DNA from: Burkholderiales bacterium
GTDB taxonomy: Bacteria > Pseudomonadota > Gammaproteobacteria > Burkholderiales > Burkholderiaceae_C
Length of the DNA: 50,085 bases
Direction of reading: 5' to 3'
Assembly (NCBI GenBank): GCA_947452135.1
Contig: CANGBT010000004.1
Span: 1 to 50,085, forward strand
The notes beneath the pieces are model-generated. The model was not told the DNA's origin, did no database searches, and saw nothing but the letters and a program-made list of their open reading frames with translations. Both the position numbers and the translations under genes were made by a program. Of the stretch, positions 17,496 to 25,843 are shown in pieces. The first letter of the stretch is position 1. Each line of letters starts with the position of its first letter.

Positions 17496-19517
17496 TCAGG
17501 CGGCGTGACCAGACCCGACGGCGAACGCGGCCGGGGCTTGACCTGCGCGCGCTCTGGCCACCATCGTGGTGTAGGCCGATTCGATGAAGCCGCGCAAACG
17601 CGGGGTGTCGAACAGCGGCGCGCTGGAGCGCTGCGCGCCCAGCCGCTCGCGCAGCCCGGCGAGCATCACGGGGTCGTTGGCCAGGCGGTGCGCCAGTGCT
17701 TCGTAGTCGCCGAAGTTCGAGGTGATGAGCTCGGGCAGGTTCAGCGCCGACAGCAGGCTGGCGCCCACCCGGCTGGCGAACGTGTCGCCCGTGCAGGTGA
17801 CCATCGGCACGCCGGCCCACAGCGCATCGCTGCCGGTGGTGTGGGCGTTGTAGGGCCAGGTGTCGAGGAACAGATCGGCCAGCGCAATGCGCGCCAGGTG
17901 CCGCTCCAGCGGCCAGTACGCAGCGCCCACCAGACGCGCTGGATTCACACCGTGAGAACGCGCCGCCTCGGCCAGATTCAGCACCGCTTCAGGCACCCAG
18001 CCGTAGAACCACAGCACGCTGCCAGGCACGCGCTTGAGCAAATTCATCCACACGGCAAACACCTCAGGCGTGAGCTTGTAGGTGTTGTTGAAGCAGCAAA
18101 AAACGAAGCCTTCGTCGGGCAGACCCACATCGCGCCGCGTGATCGGCTCGGCGCTGATGCGGCGCTGCCGGTCGTTGGGCTGGTAGGACTCGGGCAGCGT
18201 GACCACGGCCTCGGAGTAATGGACGTGATGCTCGGGCGGAATCACCCAGCCGTCGGCCATCAGGTAGTCCATGAAGCCCGCGCCCATGGTGCCCGGAAAG
18301 CCGAGGTAGTTGACCTGGATGGGCGCCGGACGCAGGCTGAAAAGTGCCGTGCGGGCGTTGCCGAAAAACCCGTTCAGGTTGACCAGGATGTCGATGTGGC
18401 GGGAGCGGATTTCCTGCGCGGCGCTCGCATCGTCAAGCTCGGCGATCGGCACGACCTCGACCGCGACCTCGATGCGCCGGCGCAGCTCGCTGCCGTCGGG
18501 CAAGCCGTTGTCGAAGGCGTAGATCTCGAAGCGCTCGCGGTCGTGCAGCTCCAGCAGTTCGGTCAGCAAGATGGACGTGGCCTGCAACCGGAACTCGCCC
18601 GACACATAGCCCACGCGGATCTTGGCGTTCGCCGCACCCAGCTGCGCCGGCGGCAACTCGGCCGAACGGTCGGGGAAGAAGGCACTCATGTAGATCTCGG
18701 CCGCCCGGCGCGCGGTGTCGGGCCGGGTGCAGTAGCCCTGCAGGCCGAAGGGCTCGGCGGCGGCCTGTCCGGCTTCGATGGCGGCGGCCACCTGATCGCG
18801 CAGCTCATCGAGCCGCAGCCAGTCGCAAATCATCATCTTGGAATACACCAGATGACCGAGCGCAAAAGCACAGTCGGGCCAGATCTTGCGCAGCCGCTCG
18901 AACACCAGCGCCGCGTCTTCATAGCGGTGCAGGCCCATGAGCGTCAACGCGAACTGGCTGGTGGCCTGACGGTGATTGGCATCGATCTGCAAGGCGCGCT
19001 TGAAGCACTCGAGCGCGTCTTCTTCCTGGCGCATCGACAGGTGGGCCGATCCCAGATCGACCCAGCCATCGGCGTGCTCGGGCACCTTGAGCACGGCGGC
19101 GCGCAAGATGTCCAGCGCTTGGGCGGCGGGCCGCCCGGACATCAGCGCGGCGGCGCGGGCCAGATGCGCTGCCGCATCGGCGGGGCGCAACGCCAGGGCT
19201 CGCTCGGCGCAGCGCAAGGCCTCGTCGGGCTTGCCGAGCATCAGCTGCACACGCGACAAGTTGAGGTGCGCATCCGCCTGGCGCGGGCTGGACTCGAGCG
19301 CAGCGCTGATCAGCTGCGCGCCCTCTTCGAGCTTGTTCTGTCGTAAGGCGATCAGGCCCAGCCCGTGCAGCGCGAGGAAGCTGCGCGGCTCGTCGGCCAG
19401 CACCGCGCGGTAGGCCACCTCGGCCTCGGCCAGGCGCTCTGACTCGTGAAGCATCTGCGCGTACGCGAGCGGCGACGTGGCACCGTCAGACCAGTGGCGG
19501 GTGGGTGCTTGGGTCAT
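17496..19517 (-). CDS. TPR protein with GT41 (SPINDLY/OGT-like) glycosyltransferase domain, second of pair
   Basis: A 673-residue cytoplasmic protein. TPR repeats fill about residues 15-240. A GT41 catalytic region follows from about 298, with RVGYVSGEF (301-309), FNNTYKLTPE (Lys481, aligned with the OGT UDP-binding lysine) and DTWPYNAHTTGSDALWAGVP (552-571), ending in the family hallmark SRVGASLLSALNLPELI. The position usually holding His in the GYVS-x-DF-x-x-H motif is Gln312 here (GEFRLQATS). Family members transfer GlcNAc or other sugars to Ser/Thr or, in HMW1C-type enzymes, Asn. The gene overlaps the previous GT41 gene by 4 bp (ATGA), so the two are translationally coupled. Substrate is unknown; the TpsA exoproteins are the best candidates by context. 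Confidence 0.88.
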   Translation of the reverse strand: MTQAPTRHWSDGATSPLAYAQMLHESERLAEAEVAYRAVLADEPRSFLALHGLGLIALRQNKLEEGAQLISAALESSPRQADAHLNLSRVQLMLGKPDEALRCAERALALRPADAAAHLARAAALMSGRPAAQALDILRAAVLKVPEHADGWVDLGSAHLSMRQEEDALECFKRALQIDANHRQATSQFALTLMGLHRYEDAALVFERLRKIWPDCAFALGHLVYSKMMICDWLRLDELRDQVAAAIEAGQAAAEPFGLQGYCTRPDTARRAAEIYMSAFFPDRSAELPPAQLGAANAKIRVGYVSGEFRLQATSILLTELLELHDRERFEIYAFDNGLPDGSELRRRIEVAVEVVPIAELDDASAAQEIRSRHIDILVNLNGFFGNARTALFSLRPAPIQVNYLGFPGTMGAGFMDYLMADGWVIPPEHHVHYSEAVVTLPESYQPNDRQRRISAEPITRRDVGLPDEGFVFCCFNNTYKLTPEVFAVWMNLLKRVPGSVLWFYGWVPEAVLNLAEAARSHGVNPARLVGAAYWPLERHLARIALADLFLDTWPYNAHTTGSDALWAGVPMVTCTGDTFASRVGASLLSALNLPELITSNFGDYEALAHRLANDPVMLAGLRERLGAQRSSAPLFDTPRLRGFIESAYTTMVARARAGQAPAAFAVGSGHAA

Positions 19518-21784
19518 GTCGGTTCCGGTGGTGTGTCAGTCGCTGCGGCACCGCGGCGCGCCCAGGCTTGATCAAGGATGTTTTCGAACTCGCGGGCAAA
19601 ACCGGCCTCATCGAAAAGCTCGCTGGCTTGCAGACGCTCGCGGCACTGCAACCGCCACCGCGTCAGGCCTTCGGGATCGCCGGCCAGGCGCACCGCGTGC
19701 GCGACGAAGGCCTCGTCGGTGTCGGCCACCCAGCCGGTCTGACCGATCGCGCCCAGCAGCGACGCGCCCATGCGCGAGGTGTGGGTCGCGCCGCGGCGGC
19801 TCACCACCGGCACGCCCATCCACAGCGCCTCACAGGTGGTGGTGGCTCCGTTGTACGGGTAGGTGTCGAGCGCGATGTCGACGTCGTTGTAGGTGCCCAG
19901 GTGTCCGCGCTTGTCGGCCTTCCATGGCTGCAGGTCGAGCCGTTCGGCAGCAATGCCCAGCGCACCCATGAAGCGCTCGATGTTCGAGCGGTTGCTGGCC
20001 TGCGCCATGGCGGTCGACTTGAGCAGCAATCGCGATCCCGGCACCGCGTTCATGGCGGCCGCCCACAGCGTCAGCGTGTGGTCGGTGACCTTGGCGATGT
20101 TGTTGAACGACCCGAAGGTCACATGTCCGGCATTGCGCATCGGCGGTGCGGCCAGCGGCGGCGCCTCATCCGGCCGGTAGCAGAACATGGTTCGCGGCAG
20201 TGCCAGCGGTGCATCGTGCGGCAGGTCGGGCTGGTCGCCCGGGTCGATCACGGAGTCGGTGATGCGAAAGTCCATCGCCGGCACGCCGCTGACGGTGGGG
20301 TAGCCGAGGTAGCCGATCTGCACCGGCGCCGCCCCCATCGCGAACACCGGGTAGCGTGATCCCGAGGTGTGCCCCGACAGGTCGATCAGGATGTCGATGC
20401 CGTCGGCCACGATGCGACGGCGCAGCGCTTCATCCGAGGTGCCATCGCACTCGACCCACTGGTGGCCGAGCGACTTGAAGTGCTCGGTCACGGCGTCCGA
20501 GCGGGCGTTGTTGTGATAGCAGACGATCTCGAAGCGCTGCCGATCGTGGCGCTCGAGCAGACCGGCCATGAAGTACGACACCGAGTGCCGCACGAAGTCG
20601 CCCGAGACATAGCCCACGCGCAGCCGTTCGGGGCGAGCCCGCCAGGCCGGGCGCACCGCAGCCATCGACAGGCGGCGGCCGAACTCGGCGTGTGCGGCAA
20701 AGATCGGCCGGGGGTCCTCGTGCAGGTAGCTCATGCCGAGCAGCAGCGTCGAATAGACGTCCGGGCGCTGCGCGCTCAGGTCGATGGCTTCGCGGCAGCG
20801 GGCCAGCGACTCTTCAAGGCGGCGCGACTGCATCAGCGTGCTGCCCAGCGTGAGCAACGCGCTGGTGTCGGGGTCGATCGCGATCGCCTTTTCGGCCCAG
20901 CCCAGGGCCTCGTCGACCGCACCGCTGCGCGTCAACGCCGCGGCCAGGGCCCTCATCACAGGCGCCTTGGGCGGGTTGCGATCGATCCACTTCAGATAGG
21001 CCTCGCGCGCCAGATCCATGTCGCCGATGGCCAGCAGCAAGGCGCCGAGGCGCAAACAGCTGTCCATGTCGGCGGGGTCGAGGCTCAGAGCCTCGTTGAA
21101 CGCCGAAATCGCCTCGCGGTGCCTGCGCGCGTTGGTCAGCAGGACGCCGTAGTTGCGGTGCAGCAGCGGGTTGCGCGGGTCGAGCGCCACGGCGCGGCCT
21201 TGCGCGTCCACCACCTCCTGGTCGGCTTCCTCATCGAAGCCTTCGGCGATCTGCTTTTCGGCGCGCAGCGCCAGGGCATTGGCCAGGTTGGCGTGGGCCG
21301 ACATCATCCGCGGGTTGATCGCCAGCGCCCGCTCGTACCACTCGATCGCCCCGGCGAAATCGCCCCGGGTCTTGCGCACGATGCCCAGGCTGACCATCGC
21401 GTCCGGGTAGTTCGCATCGGCCTGAAGTGCCAGGCGATAGGCCGCCTCGGCGGCGTCGAGGTCGTTGCGCGCCTTGTGCACACGCCCCAGCGTGAACTGA
21501 TAGCGCGCGCCGGCCGGGTTGGCTGTCACCGCGTCTCGCGCGTGGCTCAAGGCGGTGTCGAGCTGCTGCTGCATCAGCGCCGAAACGGCCAGCAGGTAGT
21601 GCGCCTCTTGCCGTGCGGCGGGGTGCAACAACGCCTGACTCAACGACGATTCGGCATCGGCGTGCTGGCCCGAAGCGATCAGCTGCTGCGCACCCATCAG
21701 CAGCGCCATCGGGTTGGCAGGGGCTGAGCGCTGCAAGACGTTGGGCGCAGCCACCATCCGGGTGGATTGACGGGACTTGGCCAT
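19514..21784 (-). CDS. TPR protein with GT41 (SPINDLY/OGT-like) glycosyltransferase domain, first of pair
   Basis: A 756-residue cytoplasmic protein. TPR repeats span about residues 30-345. The GT41 domain carries RVGYVSGDFVRHSVSYFM with His400 at the conserved catalytic-site position, SFNNIAKVTD with Lys565 at the UDP-binding lysine position, and DTYPYNGATTTCEALWMGVP (640-659). I chose the ATG at 21784, 16 bp after the tpsB1 stop; the longer reading frame back to 21841 would overlap tpsB1 and adds no domain. The order tpsB1, GT41, GT41 implies co-transcription with the outer-membrane transporter. This resembles hmwB-hmwC of Haemophilus, where a GT41 enzyme glycosylates the TPS adhesin before export. 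The link to TpsA glycosylation is inference. Confidence 0.88.
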   Translation of the reverse strand: MAKSRQSTRMVAAPNVLQRSAPANPMALLMGAQQLIASGQHADAESSLSQALLHPAARQEAHYLLAVSALMQQQLDTALSHARDAVTANPAGARYQFTLGRVHKARNDLDAAEAAYRLALQADANYPDAMVSLGIVRKTRGDFAGAIEWYERALAINPRMMSAHANLANALALRAEKQIAEGFDEEADQEVVDAQGRAVALDPRNPLLHRNYGVLLTNARRHREAISAFNEALSLDPADMDSCLRLGALLLAIGDMDLAREAYLKWIDRNPPKAPVMRALAAALTRSGAVDEALGWAEKAIAIDPDTSALLTLGSTLMQSRRLEESLARCREAIDLSAQRPDVYSTLLLGMSYLHEDPRPIFAAHAEFGRRLSMAAVRPAWRARPERLRVGYVSGDFVRHSVSYFMAGLLERHDRQRFEIVCYHNNARSDAVTEHFKSLGHQWVECDGTSDEALRRRIVADGIDILIDLSGHTSGSRYPVFAMGAAPVQIGYLGYPTVSGVPAMDFRITDSVIDPGDQPDLPHDAPLALPRTMFCYRPDEAPPLAAPPMRNAGHVTFGSFNNIAKVTDHTLTLWAAAMNAVPGSRLLLKSTAMAQASNRSNIERFMGALGIAAERLDLQPWKADKRGHLGTYNDVDIALDTYPYNGATTTCEALWMGVPVVSRRGATHTSRMGASLLGAIGQTGWVADTDEAFVAHAVRLAGDPEGLTRWRLQCRERLQASELFDEAGFAREFENILDQAWARRGAAATDTPPEPT

Positions 21785-21800
21785 TGAAACGCCCCGGGCG

Positions 21801-23366
21801 TCAGAACTCGAGCGTGCCGCTGGCGTGCAGCCGTGCAGCACCTTGATGGGTCTGGCCCGCGTCGCGCAGCGGCCAGCCCAGATCGAGCGCGAAGCTGGCG
21901 TACTGCTTGGCCTGCAAGCGCAGCCCGAAGCCCACGCTCATCAGCGTGAAGCGCGAATCCTGGCCGGGCAACGGGTCGTTGAGGTGCAGCGACGCGCCAT
22001 CAAAGAACGCATGCGCCTGCAAATTGGCCAGCCAGCCCAGCCGCTCGGGCCACAGATTGGCGCTGCGCAACTCGACCGAACCGCGCACCGCCTTGTCGCC
22101 CACAGCGGTCGATTCGAGGTAGCCGCGCACGCTGTCCACACCGCCGGCCACGAACTGCTCGTTGCTGATCAGCGGCTGGTCGCTCAGCTGCCCTTCGAGC
22201 GAGCCGAACAGCGTCAGCCCGCCCGGCAGGCTTTGGGTGCGCGCCACATTGAGTTTGAGCACCGAGAAGTTGCTTTGCGCCTTGTAGCGCTTGTCATCAA
22301 ACTGCGACTGCTTGCTGCCCAGCCCGCGCAGCGAGGTCGTCAGCCCGCCGCCGGCTTGCCAGAAGCCCTGCTTGTCGGAGGCCGTGGCCGCATAGCTCAC
22401 GCTGAACGGCAGGTAGTGGATCGGCGTGGTGAAGCCCGCGTTGGCGCCCACCGAGACGCTTTCCTTGAAGTCCTTGTAGTCGGCCCCCAGCGTCAGGCTG
22501 TGGTTGAAGGTGTCGGTGCCGTAGAGCGGAATGACGCCGCGCACACCCCAGATGTTGCCCTTGCCGAACACCGTGGTGCCGCTCACGCCGGCCACCGTGT
22601 TGGTGTTGGAACGGATGGCCGAAAACACCAGCAACCCGCTGCCCACCGGCACGGTGTAGGTGCCCGAATAAACCTGCACCTGGCTGGTGTCTTCGGGCGA
22701 CACCTGCACCTGCACACCCACGCTGTGCTCAAGCTGCCACAGGTTGTCGTATCGCATCGACGCCTGCAGGCGGCTTGCGGTGGTGTCGGGGCTGAACTTG
22801 TTGTTGAGCTCCAGGCTGGCATGCAGCGGGCGCTGGTCTTCCACCGTCAGGTCGACCTCGGTGGTGCCGGGCGCCTTGCCGGGGCGCAGCAGCGGCGTGA
22901 CACGACGGTCGGCCGATCGGTTCACGGTGGCCAGTTGCTCGGTGACTTCGTTGAAGTTGGGCACCTCGCCTTCGGCCAGCGCCGGCACCTTGTCGAGGAT
23001 GCGGCCTTGCGAGTAATAGCGCGCACCCACCACACGCAACCGGGCCACCGGCGCTTGCAGCACCTGCAGCGTGACCAGGCCTTCGTTGACGCGCTGTTCG
23101 GGCGTGTCAACCACGACCGTGCCGTAGCCTGCGTGGCGGTAGGCCGCCTCGAGCGCCTGGCGCGCGGATTCGACATCGTCAACGCTGCGCTTTTCGCCAA
23201 GGAACGGGTACACCGCGCGCTCGATGGCCTCGACGGGCAACACCGAGTTGCCCTCGACGCGGTACTCAAAGATGTCGAAGCGCAAAGACGCAGGGTCGGT
23301 CTGCGCGTGCACACCCGATGCGGCCAGCGCGAAGATCAGTGCTGCGAGAGGCGCACGATGAAACAT
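21801..23366 (-). CDS. TpsB outer-membrane transporter of two-partner secretion (locus A)
   Basis: A 521-residue Omp85-superfamily protein of the FhaC/ShlB type. A signal peptide (1-22) is followed by two POTRA regions. The first begins FDIFEYRVEGNSVLP and contains GYGTVVVDTPEQ; the second begins about residue 105. A 16-strand beta-barrel follows from about residue 180. The VRGY motif (413-416, in GGVDSVRGYLES) is the conserved tip of the L6 loop, and the chain ends in Phe521 as barrel proteins do. It exports a TpsA protein through the outer membrane. The cognate is presumably TpsA1, although the two genes are separated by two GT41 genes, a PEP-CTERM-like gene and the PstS-like gene. It lies 75 bp after the pseudopilin gene. 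No clear Shine-Dalgarno is visible. Confidence 0.93.
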   Translation of the reverse strand: MFHRAPLAALIFALAASGVHAQTDPASLRFDIFEYRVEGNSVLPVEAIERAVYPFLGEKRSVDDVESARQALEAAYRHAGYGTVVVDTPEQRVNEGLVTLQVLQAPVARLRVVGARYYSQGRILDKVPALAEGEVPNFNEVTEQLATVNRSADRRVTPLLRPGKAPGTTEVDLTVEDQRPLHASLELNNKFSPDTTASRLQASMRYDNLWQLEHSVGVQVQVSPEDTSQVQVYSGTYTVPVGSGLLVFSAIRSNTNTVAGVSGTTVFGKGNIWGVRGVIPLYGTDTFNHSLTLGADYKDFKESVSVGANAGFTTPIHYLPFSVSYAATASDKQGFWQAGGGLTTSLRGLGSKQSQFDDKRYKAQSNFSVLKLNVARTQSLPGGLTLFGSLEGQLSDQPLISNEQFVAGGVDSVRGYLESTAVGDKAVRGSVELRSANLWPERLGWLANLQAHAFFDGASLHLNDPLPGQDSRFTLMSVGFGLRLQAKQYASFALDLGWPLRDAGQTHQGAARLHASGTLEF

Positions 23367-23441
23367 GGGTCGGTGGTGCCAAAAAAGACGAACGAGAAAA
23401 GCCCGAAGGCACGGTCGGCCAAACGCCGAGCGGCCGATTCT

Positions 23442-23936
23442 TCACGGCGAAGATGACAAAACGTCGAGGGCGCTCGGCGCCACGAAGCGCCAGTCCTGGT
23501 AGCTCTTGCCGCCGGGTGGTGGGGAAAAGCCGGGGGCAACCGACTGACGCTCGAACGGAACGCGCTCGGACAGGCTGTGCACGCCCACGATGGAGCCGTC
23601 GGCCAGCCGGATCAAGCCCCAGCGGGTGTCGCCGGTCATCGGATCGACGTACAAACGCCGCAGGTGATGCCGTGGCACCACGCTGCGTTCGTCGCGCAGC
23701 AGCTCTTGCAGGCTGCGCGGGTACAGGTGGACCGCATCGCTCGATTGCGCCCGGTAGCGCTCGATCGCGTCGGCGAACTGCCTGCCCGCAAAGACGAGCT
23801 CACGCTCGTTGTCGCGCCGCTGCACCGTGCTCCACACCGCGCTGGCCATGGCCGAAGCCATGCCCATGATCGCGATGAGGAACATCACACCGAGGTAGGT
23901 GAACCCCCGGCTGTGCCTGCGGCGCGGCGTGGCCAA
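23442..23936 (-). CDS. Type II secretion/type IV pilus-like pseudopilin
   Basis: A 164-residue protein with a class III prepilin leader: basic RRRHSRG, then FTYLGVMFLIAIMGMASAMA as the N-terminal helix. Prepilin peptidase would cut after Gly. The mature position 5 is Gly instead of the usual Glu. The C-terminal half contains RRLYVDPMTGDTRWGLI, similar to GspG-like pseudopilins. The only start codon before the cleavage site is TTG at 23936, immediately after and in frame with the TAA stop of the PEP-CTERM-like gene (TAATTG), with no visible Shine-Dalgarno; expression must rely on reinitiation or readthrough. It is followed by tpsB1 after 75 bp. No other pilus or T2SS genes are present in the window, so its machine must be encoded elsewhere. 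Confidence 0.78.
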   Translation of the reverse strand: MATPRRRHSRGFTYLGVMFLIAIMGMASAMASAVWSTVQRRDNERELVFAGRQFADAIERYRAQSSDAVHLYPRSLQELLRDERSVVPRHHLRRLYVDPMTGDTRWGLIRLADGSIVGVHSLSERVPFERQSVAPGFSPPPGGKSYQDWRFVAPSALDVLSSSP

Positions 23937-24788
23937 TTACTTGGCGGCGCGGCGACGGCGTGCAAACGCGCCAAACGACACCAGACCCGAGCCGAGCAAC
24001 CAGGCCGCGGCCGGAACCGGAACGGCCGACACGGGTGCGGCGGCCAGCGTGTAGGTCAGGCTGCCGTTGGAGGCCAAACGCAGCTTGGCGAAGTTGCCGT
24101 TGCCGTACTGGAGCACGCTGGCGGCGGTGGTGGTCACGCCGGTGGCCGCGCTGCGGACCCAGTAGTACAGGTCAGCGTCCGCACCGAGGGCGGTGGCGAA
24201 CGAGGACGTCGAAGCCGTGCCGCCTTGGTTGATGAATACGCCGTTGGCCGACAGGAGCTGGCCCGAGCTGAGGGTGCCGGTGGTGGAACCCGTGAACGTG
24301 GCGGCCAGACCGTTGATGGCCACAACGCCGTTGTCGACGGTGCCGTTGGTCACTGCAGTGATGGCCGAGCCGGTCGCGACGGCGCCGATCTCGCGCTTGC
24401 GGTTGGTGGCAACAACGCCCACGCTGTCAGAGGCCATGACCGTCCAGCGCACGTCGGCGGCGGTGGTGCTGGCCAGCCAGGTGCTGAACGACGCGTCAGC
24501 GAAGCTGGCGGTGTTGCCCGAGTTGAGGGTCAAGCCGGCGGTCGGGGTCTTGTTGTAGGCGGGGGTGAGTTCGCCCGATGGGGTGATGGTCGCGCCGGTG
24601 GTCGGCAAGAAGCTGTTCATCGTGAAGCCGGTGTCACGCAGGTAGTACGCGCCGGTGGAGACGTTCCAGGCCAGCAGGCCCAGCGTGCCGTCGCCCGTGC
24701 CGGCAGAGCCGGCGACAAAGTCAGCGTGGGCGGAACCCGCAGCGGCCAGAGCCACCGCAGCGGCAATCATCTTGAGGTTGAATTTCAT
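23937..24788 (-). CDS. Secreted protein with VPxPA-type PEP-CTERM sorting tail (copy 2)
   Basis: A 283-residue protein. The signal peptide is MKFNLKMIAAAVALAAAGSAHA, and the tail is VPVPAAAWLLGSGLVSFGAF followed by ARRRRAAK, a VPxPA-type PEP-CTERM signal for exosortase-dependent sorting to the outer surface. I chose the ATG at 24788 because CCAAGGAAAT lies upstream; an in-frame ATG at 24947 would put about 53 residues before the signal peptide. It is a close paralogue of the protein at 16412-17260, and the two copies bracket the pseudopilin-tpsB1-GT41-GT41 block in the same orientation. The stop codon abuts the pseudopilin start. The body has no domain I recognise. A candidate degenerate EpsA-type site lies 190 bp upstream. 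Confidence 0.85.
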   Translation of the reverse strand: MKFNLKMIAAAVALAAAGSAHADFVAGSAGTGDGTLGLLAWNVSTGAYYLRDTGFTMNSFLPTTGATITPSGELTPAYNKTPTAGLTLNSGNTASFADASFSTWLASTTAADVRWTVMASDSVGVVATNRKREIGAVATGSAITAVTNGTVDNGVVAINGLAATFTGSTTGTLSSGQLLSANGVFINQGGTASTSSFATALGADADLYYWVRSAATGVTTTAASVLQYGNGNFAKLRLASNGSLTYTLAAAPVSAVPVPAAAWLLGSGLVSFGAFARRRRAAK

Positions 24789-24962
24789 GGTCAATTTCCT
24801 TGGAGAGGTTGAGGAGAAAACACAGCGAAACAAAGAGAAAGGCTTGCTACAGCCTTCAGGATCTGGAGCACCGCGACGGCTCAAACGCGGGGCCCGGAAC
24901 AGGTTCAATACCGTCTCGGCAATGCAAGGATGTTGACTTGGCGCCATGACGGTATCAATAAG

Positions 24963-25727
24963 CTACCAACGCAATAAGTGACCCGAAATAGCCAGTCCGG
25001 GATCAGATCCGGTCAGGCCTGGCGCGGTTTTCGCGGCGACCCTGGAGCCACCGCGCGGGCTGGTCAGGCGCGAGCCGGCCAAGCCCAGAAAACCCAGCAC
25101 GAACATCCACGTGGCGCTGGGCAGCGGCACCGCAGACACAGGCTGATAGAGGTAGCTCACCGTCACATCGCCCAGCGCGAGTGCACGCGAGCCGAAATAC
25201 ACACCCGAGGCTGCAGCGCCCCCGACAGTGCCCAGTCCGCTGCTCACCAGGAACAGCGCAGTGGTGTGGTCAGCGCCCCCCATCGCCACGAAGCGAGACA
25301 CGACCGAGGCGTCTTCAAGCAAGGTGGCCATGTTCAGCGGGTTGGCGCCGCCATCGAAATAAGCCGTCTGCCCTGCCGACACCGTGCCGCTGGCGGCACT
25401 GGCGGTGGCAGTCACACGGGATGAAAAAGACACCAGTCCGGGCAGGTTGATGTTCACCGTGACGGGCAGGCTCGAGCGGGCGTTGGTGAAGCCCTTGTCG
25501 ACAGCGTTGCTGTTGAACACGCTCACCTGATCGGTCAGGCTGCCGTCGAACGACAGCTCGACGCTTTGCAGCGCACCCAGCGTCGAATCGAACAGTCGCA
25601 GGCTGAAGCTGCCCGCCGGCGAGCCGGTGGCCTGACTCGCGAGGCTGGCGTGGTACTCGACCAACGAGGCCTGCGCCGCGCCTGTCAGCGACAGCAAGAC
25701 AGCAAACGCCAGTGACTTGAGTTTCAT
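24963..25727 (-). CDS. Secreted protein with VPLP-type sorting-like tail and extra C-terminal extension
   Basis: A 254-residue protein with a signal peptide (MKLKSLAFAVLLSLTGAAQA) and a beta-rich body like many PEP-CTERM proteins. AVPLPSATWMFVLGFLGLAG gives the motif and transmembrane helix, then SRLTSPRGGSR. Instead of ending there it continues for about 30 more residues to LAISGHLLRW, which is unusual because sorting tails normally end a few residues after the basic cluster. I chose the ATG at 25727 because TGGAGAT lies upstream; the same frame is open further upstream but that region overlaps the ribbon-helix-helix gene. The function of the body is not recognised. The 3' end of the gene contains a sequence similar to the box at 26245-26262. 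Confidence 0.7.
   Translation of the reverse strand: MKLKSLAFAVLLSLTGAAQASLVEYHASLASQATGSPAGSFSLRLFDSTLGALQSVELSFDGSLTDQVSVFNSNAVDKGFTNARSSLPVTVNINLPGLVSFSSRVTATASAASGTVSAGQTAYFDGGANPLNMATLLEDASVVSRFVAMGGADHTTALFLVSSGLGTVGGAAASGVYFGSRALALGDVTVSYLYQPVSAVPLPSATWMFVLGFLGLAGSRLTSPRGGSRVAAKTAPGLTGSDPGLAISGHLLRW
24978..24995. promoter_or_regulatory. Degenerate copy of the EpsA-type box (box 4)
   Basis: GTGACCCGAAATAGCCAG aligns with CTAGCCCGAAGTGGCTAG at 26245-26262. The similarity extends to the right, with 22 of 31 bases matching between 24982-25012 and 26249-26279, counted by eye. It lies inside the 3' end of the preceding gene and 190 bp upstream of the PEP-CTERM-like gene at 24788. Confidence 0.25.
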
Positions 25728-25843
25728 GAGATCTCCATGACCGGGGCCGAGCGCAGGAGCGTCACGGCCGCAGCCGCGACGCCCTGCTGGTAACAGGCGA
25801 GCAGGCCAGCGCCCGCCCGCCAACCGCCTGACGGCGGTGTGTT

